From JAWXVD01 sp044425705 (GTDB taxonomy: Bacteria; Bacillota; Clostridia; Lachnospirales; Lachnospiraceae): DNA of 28,702 nt. The position numbers and the translations under genes are program-made. The DNA lies in NCBI GenBank assembly GCA_044425705.1, contig JAWXVD010000034.1, positions 1 to 28,702 of the forward strand, given 5' to 3'. The notes under the pieces were generated by a model that did not search any database, was not told where the DNA came from, and saw nothing but the letters and a program-made list of their open reading frames with translations. Shown here one piece after another: positions 1-8,026 of the stretch (position 1 is the first letter of the stretch; every line of letters begins with the position of its first letter).

Positions 1-144
1 CAAGAAGTAGCACCAGTACAAGAAGTAGCGCCAGTACAAAAAGTAGCGCCAGTGCAAGAAGTGGCACCAGTACAAGAAGTAGTACCAGTGCAAGAAGTAG
101 CGCCAGTACAAGAAGTAATGTCAGTCCAAGAGGTAGCACCAGTA
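1..144 (+). repeat. Eight 18-bp in-frame tandem repeats encoding QEVAPV units
   Basis: Bases 1-144 hold eight consecutive 18-bp units, each read as Gln-Glu/Lys-Val-X-Pro/Ser-Val, with X mostly Ala. A ninth, broken unit follows. The array runs off the left edge, so the true copy number is unknown. Differences between units are mostly synonymous or conservative, so the array is maintained as protein. It is not a CRISPR: there are no spacers. Confidence 0.9.
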
Positions 145-1521
145 CAAGAAGCAGTACAAGAAAATGTGGAAGTGAATGAAGAAGATAATCCTATGGTAGT
201 TCTTCCAGATGAAAAATTGTCGTATAGTATGCAAAGTATGTTAGGCCAAGAGCATAATGGGCAAATTAGCTTGGCGGTAACACCGATTAGTGATATAGAT
301 AGGCAAATTACTGGGCAGATGAGTATCGAAGATGTTATCAAGGAATGGGAAAAAATCAAAAAAGATAATGAACAAAAAAGAATGAAGCAAGTAGAAGAAA
401 AAGTACATCAACATACAGATAAAATGCTTAGTGAATTTGAAGAAAAAATACGAGATAGTATTTTAGAGCAGGCACAAAGAGAGATGGATGAAGCTTTAAA
501 GAAAGAGTCGTTGGAAGAAATTCCATTATCAAAAGATGTAGCTGAATTGGAACAAGTTTTAGATTGCGGAGAAGATGAAAAGCTCATAAATGAGCCACAA
601 GAAGAAAAAGTAGACTTGGTAATTGAATCAAATGAAGAAATGGAAAAAATAGAACTTGTACAGGAAGAAATCGAAGAAGAGTTCGAAGAAATAGAAGAAG
701 TAGAACAAGAAGAGGTGGATGAAATTTTAGAAGAAGAAACAGAGTTAGAATTTGAGGATAGTAGCGAGGATTTTGAAGATAGAGAAATGACTAATCGCGA
801 GAAAACATTGTTTGGATCATTTATACAAACAAAATCAGAAAAAATGCAATTATTAAAAGCACTTGATAGGATTAGATTAACGCCAAACAGAGGAAATATA
901 CTGGTTATGGGTGATGCCATAGATAGTTCTACTTTAGCAAAAAATATAATCAAGGAAGTTCAAAATAGAGATCATGATTTTTCTGGAAAAATGGCTAAAG
1001 TGACTGGTAGTGCATTAAATGATAAAAATGTAGCAGTTGTAATTTCTAAATTAGTAAATGGTAGTTTAATTATTGAAAAAGCTGGTGAAATGGATTCTGT
1101 TACGGTGGAAGAAATGATAACTGCATTAGAGCAAACGAAGACAGGTATTATTGTTGTACTTGAAGATTCTAAAAAAATTCTAAATAAAATGTGTGTAAAA
1201 TACCCTAAGTTAGGAACTATGTTTAATGCAGTTGTTGAAATCCAGATTTTAGATAATGATGCATTGGTTGCATATGGTAAAAAATATGCGCAACATCTAG
1301 AATATAGTATTGATGAATTAGGCTTATTAGCATTGCATACTCAAATTGCAGACAGCCAAACCTTAGAGCATAGCGTAACAGTAAATGAAGTGAGAGAAAT
1401 GATTGAAGATGCAATTTATAAGAGCAGAAGAAAAAATATAGGTCATTTTATGGATGTTGTTTTAGGAAATAGATATGATGAAGAAGACATGATTATTTTA
1501 AGAGAAAAGGATTTTAACTAA
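1..1521 (+). CDS. Repeat-bearing acidic protein with degenerate AAA-like C-terminus (5' end outside window)
   Basis: The frame is open from the first base of the window, so the gene starts upstream; a GTG at 52 is only a Val codon inside the repeat. Residues run: eight hexapeptides of the form QEVAPV (bases 1-144), a Lys/Glu-rich stretch likely to form coiled coil (bases about 320-520), a very Glu-rich segment (about 590-780), then a globular domain (about 800-1521). In the globular part GDAIDSST sits where a Walker A would be but has no Lys, and SLIIEKAGEM resembles a Walker B/sensor segment with the acidic pair altered, so ATP hydrolysis is unlikely. I recall similar C-termini in Lachnospiraceae proteins related to CbxX/SpoVK AAA proteins, usually unnamed. 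The stop is 13 bases before the glgB start, which suggests co-transcription with a glycogen gene. Function unknown; a scaffold or regulator of glycogen metabolism is only a guess. Confidence 0.85.
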   Translation, partial: QEVAPVQEVAPVQKVAPVQEVAPVQEVVPVQEVAPVQEVMSVQEVAPVQEAVQENVEVNEEDNPMVVLPDEKLSYSMQSMLGQEHNGQISLAVTPISDIDRQITGQMSIEDVIKEWEKIKKDNEQKRMKQVEEKVHQHTDKMLSEFEEKIRDSILEQAQREMDEALKKESLEEIPLSKDVAELEQVLDCGEDEKLINEPQEEKVDLVIESNEEMEKIELVQEEIEEEFEEIEEVEQEEVDEILEEETELEFEDSSEDFEDREMTNREKTLFGSFIQTKSEKMQLLKALDRIRLTPNRGNILVMGDAIDSSTLAKNIIKEVQNRDHDFSGKMAKVTGSALNDKNVAVVISKLVNGSLIIEKAGEMDSVTVEEMITALEQTKTGIIVVLEDSKKILNKMCVKYPKLGTMFNAVVEIQILDNDALVAYGKKYAQHLEYSIDELGLLALHTQIADSQTLEHSVTVNEVREMIEDAIYKSRRKNIGHFMDVVLGNRYDEEDMIILREKDFN

Positions 1522-1534
1522 TAGGAGGTGTGCT

Positions 1535-3454
1535 GTGGCAACCAAAGAAAAGAATGTAGTTGAAAAAGTTTTTATATCTGAAGCAGATCGTTATTTATTT
1601 ACAAAAGGGACTCATTATGAAATCTATAAGAAATTAGGGGCCCATATATCACAAGAAAATGGAAAATTAGGAACTTTTTTTGCTGTGTGGGCACCTCATG
1701 CAGCAGAAGTCTATGTCATTGGTTCTTTTAATGATTGGAATGAGACAAGCCATCCTTTGCAAAAGTTAGGGGAAGAAGGAATTTATAGTGCTTTTTGTGA
1801 AGGAGTAGAAATAGGTGAACTATATAAATTTTTAATTGTGACAGCAGATGGCGAAAAGTTATATAAGGCGGATCCCTTTGCAAATACTGCGGAGTTTCGT
1901 CCTGGTACAGCATCTAAGATTACCACGATTAATAAATTTAAATGGTCTGATGATATTTGGATGAAAGCAAGAGAAGCATGGGATATGAATGCATCACCAT
2001 TGGCTATCTACGAATGTCATATTGGATCATGGATGAAACATCCTTCGGAGGAAAATGCAGGTTTTTATAATTATAGAGAATTTGCAGATAGAATTGTTAG
2101 TTATTTAAAAGAGTTGAAGTACACCCATGTGGAATTGATGGGAATTGCAGAATACCCCTATGATGGTTCTTGGGGATATCAAGTAACGGGATATTATGCA
2201 CCAACATCTAGATACGGAACACCAGAAGATTTCCAATACCTCATTAATAAATTGCATCGTAATAAAATTGGTGTGATTTTAGACTGGGTGCCAGCTCACT
2301 TTCCGAAAGATGCTCACGGATTGGCAGAATTTGATGGTAGCTGTTTGTATGAGCATGAAGATCCTAGACTAGGAGAACATCCAGATTGGGGAACAAAGAT
2401 TTTTAATTATGAAAAACCAGAAGTTTCTAATTTCTTATTAGCAAATGCATTGTTTTGGCTAAAAGAATTTCACATTGATGGGTTACGAGTAGATGCGGTT
2501 GCGTCTATGTTATATTTGGATTATGGTAAAGAAGATGGACAATGGGTAGCAAATATCTATGGTGGCAATAAAAATCTATCTGCCATTGAATTCTTTAAAC
2601 ATATGAACTCTATTATTCATAATTCGATGCCAGGAGTTATGACGATTGCCGAAGAATCTACCGCATGGCCTAAGGTGACTGGTGATGTGGAAGATGATGG
2701 ATTAGGATTTAGCTTTAAGTGGAACATGGGATGGATGCATGATTTCTGTGAATATATGAAATTAGACCCTCTCTACCGAAAAAATAATCATTATGGAATG
2801 ACATTTGCCATGAGTTATAATGAAGCAGAAAATTATATTTTACCATTGTCTCATGATGAGGTTGTTCATTTGAAATGCTCTATGGTGAATAAAATGCCAG
2901 GGTATCAAGTAGATAAGTATGCAAATTTAAGAGTTGGATATGCTTATATGTTTGGTCATGCAGGGAAAAAGCTCCTGTTTATGGGACAAGAATTTGGTCA
3001 AGAGCGTGAATGGAGTGAGGAACGAGAGCTAGATTGGTTCTTATTAGAAAATCCATTAAATCAGGGCATGAAATTATTTGTAAAAGAATTATTGTTATTA
3101 TATCGTAAATTTTCATGTTTATATGAAATTGATAATAATTGGGATGGATTCCAATGGATGAACTGCGATGATTTGGAGCAGAGTACATATAGTTTTGTTA
3201 GAAAAAATAAAGATGGTAAAAAGAAATTGCTCTTTGTTATGAATATGACTCCTGTTGATAGAGCTGGTTATAAAGTTGGGGTTCCAAACAAGAAAAAATA
3301 TAAATTAGTGTTAAACAGTGATGATGTGAAGTTTGGTGGTAATGGTGGAGAAATTCCAACAGAAATTAGTGCGATTGCTGAAGAATGTGATTTTAAACCA
3401 TATTCATTAACGTTTGATTTACCAGCAAATACGGCAGTTGTATTTAGTTTTTAA
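1535..3454 (+). CDS. glgB: 1,4-alpha-glucan branching enzyme GlgB
   Basis: Makes alpha-1,6 branches in glycogen by cutting an alpha-1,4 glucan and re-joining it; cytoplasmic. The 639-aa protein has an N-terminal CBM48-type beta-sandwich (around residues 35-120, with VWAPHA and GSFNDW), then a GH13 (alpha/beta)8 barrel and a C-terminal all-beta domain, the usual order for GlgB. The catalytic residues can be seen: nucleophile D320 in GLRVDAVAS, acid/base E373 in AEEST, and the transition-state Asp D441 in LSHDEVVH. The start is GTG at 1535, placed 6 nt after AGGAGG (1523-1528). It follows the acidic repeat protein by 13 nt and ends at the strong hairpin at 3481. No other glycogen gene is in the window, so the pathway cannot be judged here. 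Confidence 0.97.
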   Translation: MATKEKNVVEKVFISEADRYLFTKGTHYEIYKKLGAHISQENGKLGTFFAVWAPHAAEVYVIGSFNDWNETSHPLQKLGEEGIYSAFCEGVEIGELYKFLIVTADGEKLYKADPFANTAEFRPGTASKITTINKFKWSDDIWMKAREAWDMNASPLAIYECHIGSWMKHPSEENAGFYNYREFADRIVSYLKELKYTHVELMGIAEYPYDGSWGYQVTGYYAPTSRYGTPEDFQYLINKLHRNKIGVILDWVPAHFPKDAHGLAEFDGSCLYEHEDPRLGEHPDWGTKIFNYEKPEVSNFLLANALFWLKEFHIDGLRVDAVASMLYLDYGKEDGQWVANIYGGNKNLSAIEFFKHMNSIIHNSMPGVMTIAEESTAWPKVTGDVEDDGLGFSFKWNMGWMHDFCEYMKLDPLYRKNNHYGMTFAMSYNEAENYILPLSHDEVVHLKCSMVNKMPGYQVDKYANLRVGYAYMFGHAGKKLLFMGQEFGQEREWSEERELDWFLLENPLNQGMKLFVKELLLLYRKFSCLYEIDNNWDGFQWMNCDDLEQSTYSFVRKNKDGKKKLLFVMNMTPVDRAGYKVGVPNKKKYKLVLNSDDVKFGGNGGEIPTEISAIAEECDFKPYSLTFDLPANTAVVFSF

Positions 3455-3480
3455 ATAATTTTGAAAGAAAAGAGATGTAC

Positions 3481-3540
3481 AAAAACCCCTATAGATTTTT
3501 AGTTTTGATCTGCAAAATAAGAAATCTATAGGGGTTTTTT
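3481..3540. terminator. Strong bidirectional Rho-independent terminator between glgB and the DUF2508 gene
   Basis: Perfect stem of 18 bp: AAAAACCCCTATAGATTT (3481-3498) pairs with its exact complement at 3522-3539, with a 23-nt loop. Because the arms start with A-runs and end with T-runs it can stop transcription from both sides. The stop codon of the minus-strand gene begins at 3542, right at its edge. Confidence 0.92.
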
Positions 3541-3827
3541 CAAATGAAAACTCCACTTGGAGAAGGTGTAAGAAGTGGTGTTTTTTCCTCTGACACAGTA
3601 TCTAAAAGAGATGCTTGTTCTAATAAGTATTTATAGCGTTTTAGGATAGCATTAATATCATAAATATAACAATCGATTAAATCAGGTTCAGTTACGTAGT
3701 CAAATCCAGAATAGGCAGTTTCTAATTCAAACCGAGTCTTTTCAATATCAGCTAGAAGACATTCTTTTGCTGTTTTGGGATATTCATCTTCTGCAGGTTT
3801 TTGTCCTAATCTAAAGTGAAATTTCAT
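3540..3827 (-). CDS. DUF2508 (YaaL-like) protein
   Basis: A small, soluble, probably helical protein of 95 aa from the start chosen. The core matches the DUF2508/YaaL pattern: an amphipathic helix followed by VTEPDLIDCYIYDINAIL and KRYKYLLEQA, which is the family's most typical segment. The frame stays open to 3902, but ATG at 3827 is preferred because GAGGA lies 8 nt upstream on the minus strand, whereas the upstream ATG lacks such a site and its extra residues look random. In Bacillus yaaL lies directly before bofA in the same direction; here bofA is the neighbour but diverges. Function is not established in any family member I know of. Confidence 0.82.
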   Translation of the reverse strand: MKFHFRLGQKPAEDEYPKTAKECLLADIEKTRFELETAYSGFDYVTEPDLIDCYIYDINAILKRYKYLLEQASLLDTVSEEKTPLLTPSPSGVFI

Positions 3828-3975
3828 AGGCGGTTTCCTCGCATTACTCAAGATATTGTTTTTAGTAAGTATATACATAATATGAAAAAATATACATGTC
3901 ATAAAAAATTGTTTTTGGACATATATAAGAGTAAAGAGGAAAAGTTGCCAAGTTATAAAAAGGATGGAGATTTTT

Positions 3976-4248
3976 ATGGAAAAAGAAGCAGGTGCAATTA
4001 TTATTATTATAGTTTGTGCAATTGTATTACTGATTGTTGCAGCCAGAAAAAAATCAGAAATAATAATTAACTTTGTGTTAAGAAGTGTATTTGGTGTTAT
4101 TTTTATTTATTTTATAAATGAAATATTACTATTTCAAGGTTTTTTATATGAAATTGAGATAAATATCGTTACTATTTTGACATCTGGAATCCTTGGATTT
4201 CCTGGGATTCTCCTGCTTTATGGGATAAAAATTTATTCCCTATTGTGA
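3976..4248 (+). CDS. bofA: BofA-like pro-sigma-K processing inhibitor family membrane protein
   Basis: Small integral membrane protein of 90 aa with the BofA family pattern: an N-terminal hydrophobic helix, a central segment with LRSVFGVIFIYFINEIL, and the C-terminal GILGFPGILLLYGI motif typical of the family. In Bacillus BofA holds the SpoIVFB protease in check during sporulation; in Clostridia, which often lack the SpoIVFB target, the role is unclear. ATG at 3976 is preferred over ATG 3964 because GGAG (3966-3969) is 6 nt upstream of 3976 and overlaps the other start. It diverges from the DUF2508 gene, with about 150 bp between them. Its presence supports a spore-former lineage. Confidence 0.85.
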   Translation: MEKEAGAIIIIIVCAIVLLIVAARKKSEIIINFVLRSVFGVIFIYFINEILLFQGFLYEIEINIVTILTSGILGFPGILLLYGIKIYSLL

Positions 4249-4259
4249 TAATTTCACAA
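4243..4259. other. Inverted repeat TTGTGA-N5-TCACAA at the end of bofA
   Basis: TTGTGATAATTTCACAA is a 17-bp imperfect palindrome that overlaps the bofA stop codon and lies 26 bp upstream of the -35 of the Tad promoter. It is not followed by a T-run, so it is a poor terminator. The half-sites recall CRP/FNR-type operators, but the spacing is 5 rather than 6 nt. Possible regulatory site; weak. Confidence 0.3.
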
Positions 4260-4284
4260 AAATAAAATATAGAAAGAATAGCTA

Positions 4285-4313
4285 TAGACAAATAAAAATA
4301 AAAGGTATATACT
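4285..4313 (+). promoter_or_regulatory. Sigma-A type promoter for the Tad pilus locus
   Basis: TAGACA (4285-4290), a 17-nt spacer and TATACT (4308-4313): each hexamer differs from consensus at one base. Transcription would start near 4320, leaving a leader of about 165 nt before the first Tad gene. It is the only well-formed promoter seen between bofA and the prepilin peptidase gene. Confidence 0.6.
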
Positions 4314-4319
4314 CCTTCA

Positions 4320-4487
4320 TATCAGCTGATAAATTTAGTATCACATAGTAAATCTTTAATTCATGAAAGCCTGGTCGGGCTTACTATTTTCAGTTATTTT
4401 TTATAATTAAATGGTGTCAATGATTTCACCCGTGCATGCAAGTGAAGTCACTAGACTAAATTATGTTTCAAATAAGGTGGTGATGAA
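4320..4487 (+). promoter_or_regulatory. Long structured 5' leader of the Tad locus
   Basis: Two nested or successive stems can be drawn. ATAGTAA (4345-4351) pairs with TTACTAT (4381-4387) and encloses AAGCC/GGCTT-type pairing (4367-4371 with 4378-4382). Further on, TGATTTCAC (4421-4429) pairs with GTGAAGTCA (4442-4450) apart from one mismatch. I compared it by eye with c-di-GMP-I, c-di-GMP-II and preQ1 riboswitch cores and found no match. The gene's ribosome site, AAGGTGGTG, follows at about 4475. It may be a regulatory leader, or simply untranslated RNA. Confidence 0.35.
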
Positions 4488-5000
4488 ATGTTACTATTAT
4501 TTTCTATACTTATTTTTGCGTCATTTCAGGATGCAAGAACTGGAAAAATTTCCAACTGGTTGATTTTGATCGGAATGATACTGGGATTTGTTTTGCAAAT
4601 ACATTTGTACGGTCTTTGGGGAATTTTTCAAATTATTATTACATGTGTGGTTCCATTCTTTATACTATTTCCTCTATTTAAGATAGGGGTATTGGGAGCA
4701 GGGGATATTAAAATCTTTATAGTAATGGGGTTTTATATGAATCTGACAGATTTATTGAGTTGTATCATAATAGCTTTTATCATTGGTGCTAGTCTAGCAT
4801 TGGTAAAATTATATAAAGAAGAAAGCTTTAAAGAAAGAATGGAATATCTAAATAATTATTTAGGTCAACTTATTAGAACGAAAGAAGTTTTACCATATTA
4901 TTTTAATGAACAGAATGAAAATGAAATAGATAAAACAAAAATACATATGACAATACCCATTTTACTTAGCTTTTTATTACATATGGGAGGTGTATATTAA
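4488..5000 (+). CDS. tadV: A24 prepilin peptidase (TadV/CpaA family), first copy
   Basis: Membrane aspartyl protease that cuts the leader from Flp-type prepilins at the cytoplasmic face. At 170 aa it has the size of the short TadV/CpaA form without the methylase domain. The two catalytic Asp are visible: D15 in FQDARTG at the end of helix 1, and D73 in GAGDIK. About five hydrophobic helices are present, with a charged, Lys/Glu-rich stretch (about residues 107-155) before the last helix. It is the first gene of the Tad operon, and its stop overlaps the tadZ start by one base (TAATG), indicating translational coupling. Confidence 0.9.
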   Translation: MLLLFSILIFASFQDARTGKISNWLILIGMILGFVLQIHLYGLWGIFQIIITCVVPFFILFPLFKIGVLGAGDIKIFIVMGFYMNLTDLLSCIIIAFIIGASLALVKLYKEESFKERMEYLNNYLGQLIRTKEVLPYYFNEQNENEIDKTKIHMTIPILLSFLLHMGGVY

Positions 5001-5992
5001 TGCGTCATATTTTAGCTATATATGATCAGGAAGAAGAATATGCGTATCAATTGGCAGATTTTATTAATGAAAAGAAGTTGCCATTTGAGATACGAGTTTT
5101 TACAACAAAAGAAAAAGTGGAAGAGTTTATTCAAATTGAGAGTATAGACATCGCACTAATTGCTGAAAAAAGTTATACAAATGATGTGAATAACTGGTCT
5201 ATTCCATACTGCATTCTACTAAATGAAAGTGGAATTAAATTTAATCATGATATAGAAAGTATTTATAAATATCAAACAAGTGAAAACATTGTAAAAGAAA
5301 TGTTGGAACATTTAGTAAACAACGGGATGATTCATCCATCCTTAGGAAGCAAATCTACACTACAAATCATAGGCTTATATAGTCCAATCAGGCGCTGTCT
5401 ACAAACTTCATTCTCTTTTGTCTTAGGACAAGTATTATCTAAAAAGTATAAAGTCTTATACATTAATTTCGAAACATATTCTGGATTTACCCAATTATTA
5501 CAAAAAGAATACCATTCCAATTTATCGGATTTAATTTACTACTTACAAAATGGAAAAGATAAATTGAATTATCGATTAGGAAGTATGGTTGAACAAGTTA
5601 ACGGTTTGGATATTGTACCACCATTTTTGTCATATCTTGATTTGATGTCGGTAACAGTAGAAGAATGGATTGAGCTATTACATGAAATACAATTATGTTG
5701 TGACTATGATTATTTAATTTTGGACTTGTCTGAAAGTGTACAAGGACTGTTTTCTATCTTACAAAACTGTAACATGATTTATACCATTACAAGGGAAGAT
5801 GGATTTGCTACCGCTAAAATAGAACAATACGAAAGGTTATTGAAAGCAGCACAGTGTGAGGATGTTTTGAAAAAGACAAAAAAGAAGTTATTTCCTACCT
5901 TTCGTCAATTACCGAAAGGAATCGATCAACTACCCTTCAGTGAACTAGCAGGTTATGTAAGAGAGTTAGTAAGGGAGGATTTTTATGAATAA
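5000..5992 (+). CDS. tadZ: TadZ/CpaE-like pilus localisation protein with degenerate P-loop
   Basis: TadZ proteins are MinD/ParA-like and place the Tad secretion machine in the cell. This 330-aa protein has an N-terminal receiver-like alpha/beta domain (about 1-75) and a C-terminal ParA-like domain (about 120-325). Where a deviant Walker A would be, residues 126-140 read YSPIRRCLQTSFSF: the Gly/Lys-rich motif is gone, but the Ser-Phe helix start remains. YDYLILDLS (about 235-243) matches a Walker B strand. I recall the RCLQTSF form as a common trait in Lachnospiraceae TadZ, so it is probably lineage-typical rather than damage. The gene overlaps both neighbours (1 nt with the peptidase, 8 nt with tadA). 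Confidence 0.82.
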   Translation: MRHILAIYDQEEEYAYQLADFINEKKLPFEIRVFTTKEKVEEFIQIESIDIALIAEKSYTNDVNNWSIPYCILLNESGIKFNHDIESIYKYQTSENIVKEMLEHLVNNGMIHPSLGSKSTLQIIGLYSPIRRCLQTSFSFVLGQVLSKKYKVLYINFETYSGFTQLLQKEYHSNLSDLIYYLQNGKDKLNYRLGSMVEQVNGLDIVPPFLSYLDLMSVTVEEWIELLHEIQLCCDYDYLILDLSESVQGLFSILQNCNMIYTITREDGFATAKIEQYERLLKAAQCEDVLKKTKKKLFPTFRQLPKGIDQLPFSELAGYVRELVREDFYE

Positions 5993-7208
5993 TTATTTAG
6001 AAGTGATGGGATATGTAAAGGAAAAGATATTAAAAGAAGTAGAATATGGGGCGGAAATTAGCGATACCCAACTGCAAGAAATTATAGCGAATTATGTACT
6101 AGAACAAAAGATTCAAGGGAATATTACATTTTTACAATCAAAAGAAATGGGGAAAGAATTATTTTTTTCTTTAAGGAAACTTGATATTTTACAAGATTTG
6201 ATTGATGACTCGGATATAACAGAAATTATGATAAATGGAGTAGAGGATATATTTGTTGAGAAAGAAGGAAAATTACTGCAATTAAAACAGCATTTTGAAT
6301 CTAGCGAAAAGTTGAACGATGTAATCCAACAAATAGTAGCTACTTGCAATCGTACAGTGAATGAGCTATCACCTATTGTAGATGCTAGGCTAGCAGACGG
6401 TGCAAGAGTAAATGCGGTTCTAAATCCAATTGCATTAAATGGTCCCATTCTTACCATTAGGCGGTTTCCTAAAAAACCTATGACTATAAGTAAGTTGCAA
6501 GAAATAGGCTCTTTAACTGTTGACAGCAGTGAATTTTTGGAAAAGGCAGTGAAGGCAGGATACAATATTATTGTAAGTGGTGGAACAGGCAGTGGTAAAA
6601 CAACATTCTTAAATGCATTATCTGGCTTCATTCCATCTGACGAGAGGATAATTACTATAGAAGATAGTGCAGAATTACAAATTCAAAATATAAAGAATCT
6701 AGTAAGAATGGAGACTAGAAACAGCAATGTGGAAGGGTGTATCCCTATCACCATTAGGGATTTGATAAAAACATCGTTAAGAATGCGACCTGACAGAATC
6801 ATTGTAGGTGAAGTAAGAGGTGGTGAGGCGATGGATATGATTTGCTCGGCAATGAATTGTGGTCATGATGGTAGTATGTCTACCATTCATGCAAACAATG
6901 CAAGAGAAGCCTTATCACGATTAGAGACTATGATATTAATGGCAGTAGAATTACCAATTACAGCAATTCGTAGACAAATTGTAGGTGGTGTGGATTTGAT
7001 TATTCATTTGGGTAGATTGAGAGATAAAACGAGAAAGGTTTTAGAGATTTCAGAGATAGTAGGGTATGAAAATGGTGAAATTATCATGTCTCCTATTTAT
7101 AAATTTATAGAGGAAAAACAAGAAAGTAATATGGTAATGGGAAGATTGCAAAAAATAGAGGAATTAAAACATGTGGAAAAATTGGAACGTGCGGGTATTT
7201 TCAAATAA
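5985..7208 (+). CDS. tadA: TadA/CpaF secretion ATPase
   Basis: Cytoplasmic hexameric ATPase of the VirB11/GspE superfamily that powers Flp pilus assembly. The 407-aa protein has an N-terminal helical domain (1-75), a linker domain with DITEIMINGVEDIF (about 78-90), and the motor domain. Walker A is GGTGSGKTT at 199-207, followed by the Asp box ITIEDSAEL, the Walker B region MRPDRIIVGEVRG, and the His box MSTIHANNA. All key residues are intact. The start overlaps tadZ by 8 nt, and the 3' end overlaps the tadB frame by 38 nt, so the four genes are one tightly packed transcription unit. Confidence 0.96.
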   Translation: MNNYLEVMGYVKEKILKEVEYGAEISDTQLQEIIANYVLEQKIQGNITFLQSKEMGKELFFSLRKLDILQDLIDDSDITEIMINGVEDIFVEKEGKLLQLKQHFESSEKLNDVIQQIVATCNRTVNELSPIVDARLADGARVNAVLNPIALNGPILTIRRFPKKPMTISKLQEIGSLTVDSSEFLEKAVKAGYNIIVSGGTGSGKTTFLNALSGFIPSDERIITIEDSAELQIQNIKNLVRMETRNSNVEGCIPITIRDLIKTSLRMRPDRIIVGEVRGGEAMDMICSAMNCGHDGSMSTIHANNAREALSRLETMILMAVELPITAIRRQIVGGVDLIIHLGRLRDKTRKVLEISEIVGYENGEIIMSPIYKFIEEKQESNMVMGRLQKIEELKHVEKLERAGIFK

Positions 7209-7935
7209 ACATAAGGTAGAAAACAAAGTTAAAATTCTTTGGTTTATAGAAGGAATGGGAGTAGTTTGTTTATTATCATATTTCTTTTATCGTTCTTTTG
7301 TAGCAATTGTATTTCTGTCACCCTTACTCTATTTTTATATTCGAAAAAAAGAAGAATCTAGTTATAACAAAACGATATATCAATTAAATTTGCAGTTTAA
7401 GGATGCAATAACAGCTGTTAATATAGCATTGCAGGCTGGATATTCTTTAGAGAACGCATTTCTTGAAAGTTATAAAGAAATGATATTGCTGTATGGAAGC
7501 GATAGCATCATCGCAAAAGAATGGTATCTTATTCAGAAAGGTTTGAAAAATAATATTACCTTAGAAAGCTTGTTGAAAAAGTTTACAGAGCATTACAATG
7601 AACCCGACATAAATGATTTTGTGGAAGTGATTTGTATCGCAAAACGTTCAGGTGGAAATATGGTTGATATCATAGATAATACAGTTAAAATAATTGAAAG
7701 TAAAATGCAAGTGAAAGCGGAAGTAGAGTTGGTGATTTCTGGTAAGAAGTTAGAGCAAAGAATCATGAATGTGATTCCGTTTTTTATAATCTTTTATTTA
7801 GATATCACATCAAAAGGTTTTTTTGATGTACTCTATGGAAACATGATAGGTATTATTATTATGACTATTTGTCTGGGAATTTATATGGCGGCATATCTTA
7901 TGTCAGAAAAAATAACAGATATAAAAGTAATGTAA
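7171..7935 (+). CDS. tadB: TadB-like type II secretion F-domain membrane protein
   Basis: Inner-membrane platform protein that partners TadA. The 254-aa protein has an N-terminal hairpin of hydrophobic helices (about 22-55), a cytoplasmic helical GspF/T2SSF domain that includes AVNIALQAGYSLENAF (about 76-92), and two C-terminal helices (about 197-247). The ATG at 7171 lies inside tadA and has GAGG upstream (7158-7161); the 38-nt overlap makes translational coupling likely. There is a gap of about 90 nt before tadC, the first real gap in the operon. Confidence 0.88.
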   Translation: MWKNWNVRVFSNKHKVENKVKILWFIEGMGVVCLLSYFFYRSFVAIVFLSPLLYFYIRKKEESSYNKTIYQLNLQFKDAITAVNIALQAGYSLENAFLESYKEMILLYGSDSIIAKEWYLIQKGLKNNITLESLLKKFTEHYNEPDINDFVEVICIAKRSGGNMVDIIDNTVKIIESKMQVKAEVELVISGKKLEQRIMNVIPFFIIFYLDITSKGFFDVLYGNMIGIIIMTICLGIYMAAYLMSEKITDIKVM

Positions 7936-8011
7936 TAAAGCAAGTATGATAAGAAGTCTTGTTAGATATGGAGAAAATTTTTATAGCTATGTAATTTTAA
8001 GGAAGGGAGAA

Positions 8012-8023
8012 ATGTACTTATAG
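8012..8023 (+). other. Three-codon minimal ORF (Met-Tyr-Leu-stop) before tadC
   Basis: AAGGAAGGGAG (7999-8009) is correctly spaced for ATG 8012, which reads only three codons before TAG at 8021-8023. Three bases later comes tadC ATG 8027, which has no closer ribosome site. Initiation at 8012, quick termination and re-initiation at 8027 would explain the layout. It could also be chance, with the Shine-Dalgarno site used at long spacing. Confidence 0.35.
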
Positions 8024-8026
8024 TGA

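Noticed and set aside
1..144. Short regular repeats that could look like a CRISPR array
   Set aside because: Units are directly adjacent without spacers, keep one reading frame and encode a protein repeat.
408..953. Minus-strand frame of 181 codons rich in Ser
   Set aside because: It is the reverse reading of the Glu-rich GAA/GAG stretch of the first gene; no ribosome site and low-complexity product.
3816..4070. Plus-strand frame of 84 codons overlapping bofA
   Set aside because: It covers the divergent promoter region and the bofA start in another frame; bofA has clear family motifs and a ribosome site.
4320..4487. c-di-GMP riboswitch before the Tad operon
   Set aside because: Neither the class I core (CGCAAAGC..., GNRA tetraloop and receptor) nor the class II conserved blocks could be found; kept only as an unnamed structured leader.
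6113..6631. Minus-strand frame of 172 codons inside tadA
   Set aside because: Shadow of a fully recognisable ATPase gene; no homology-like motifs and no start signal.
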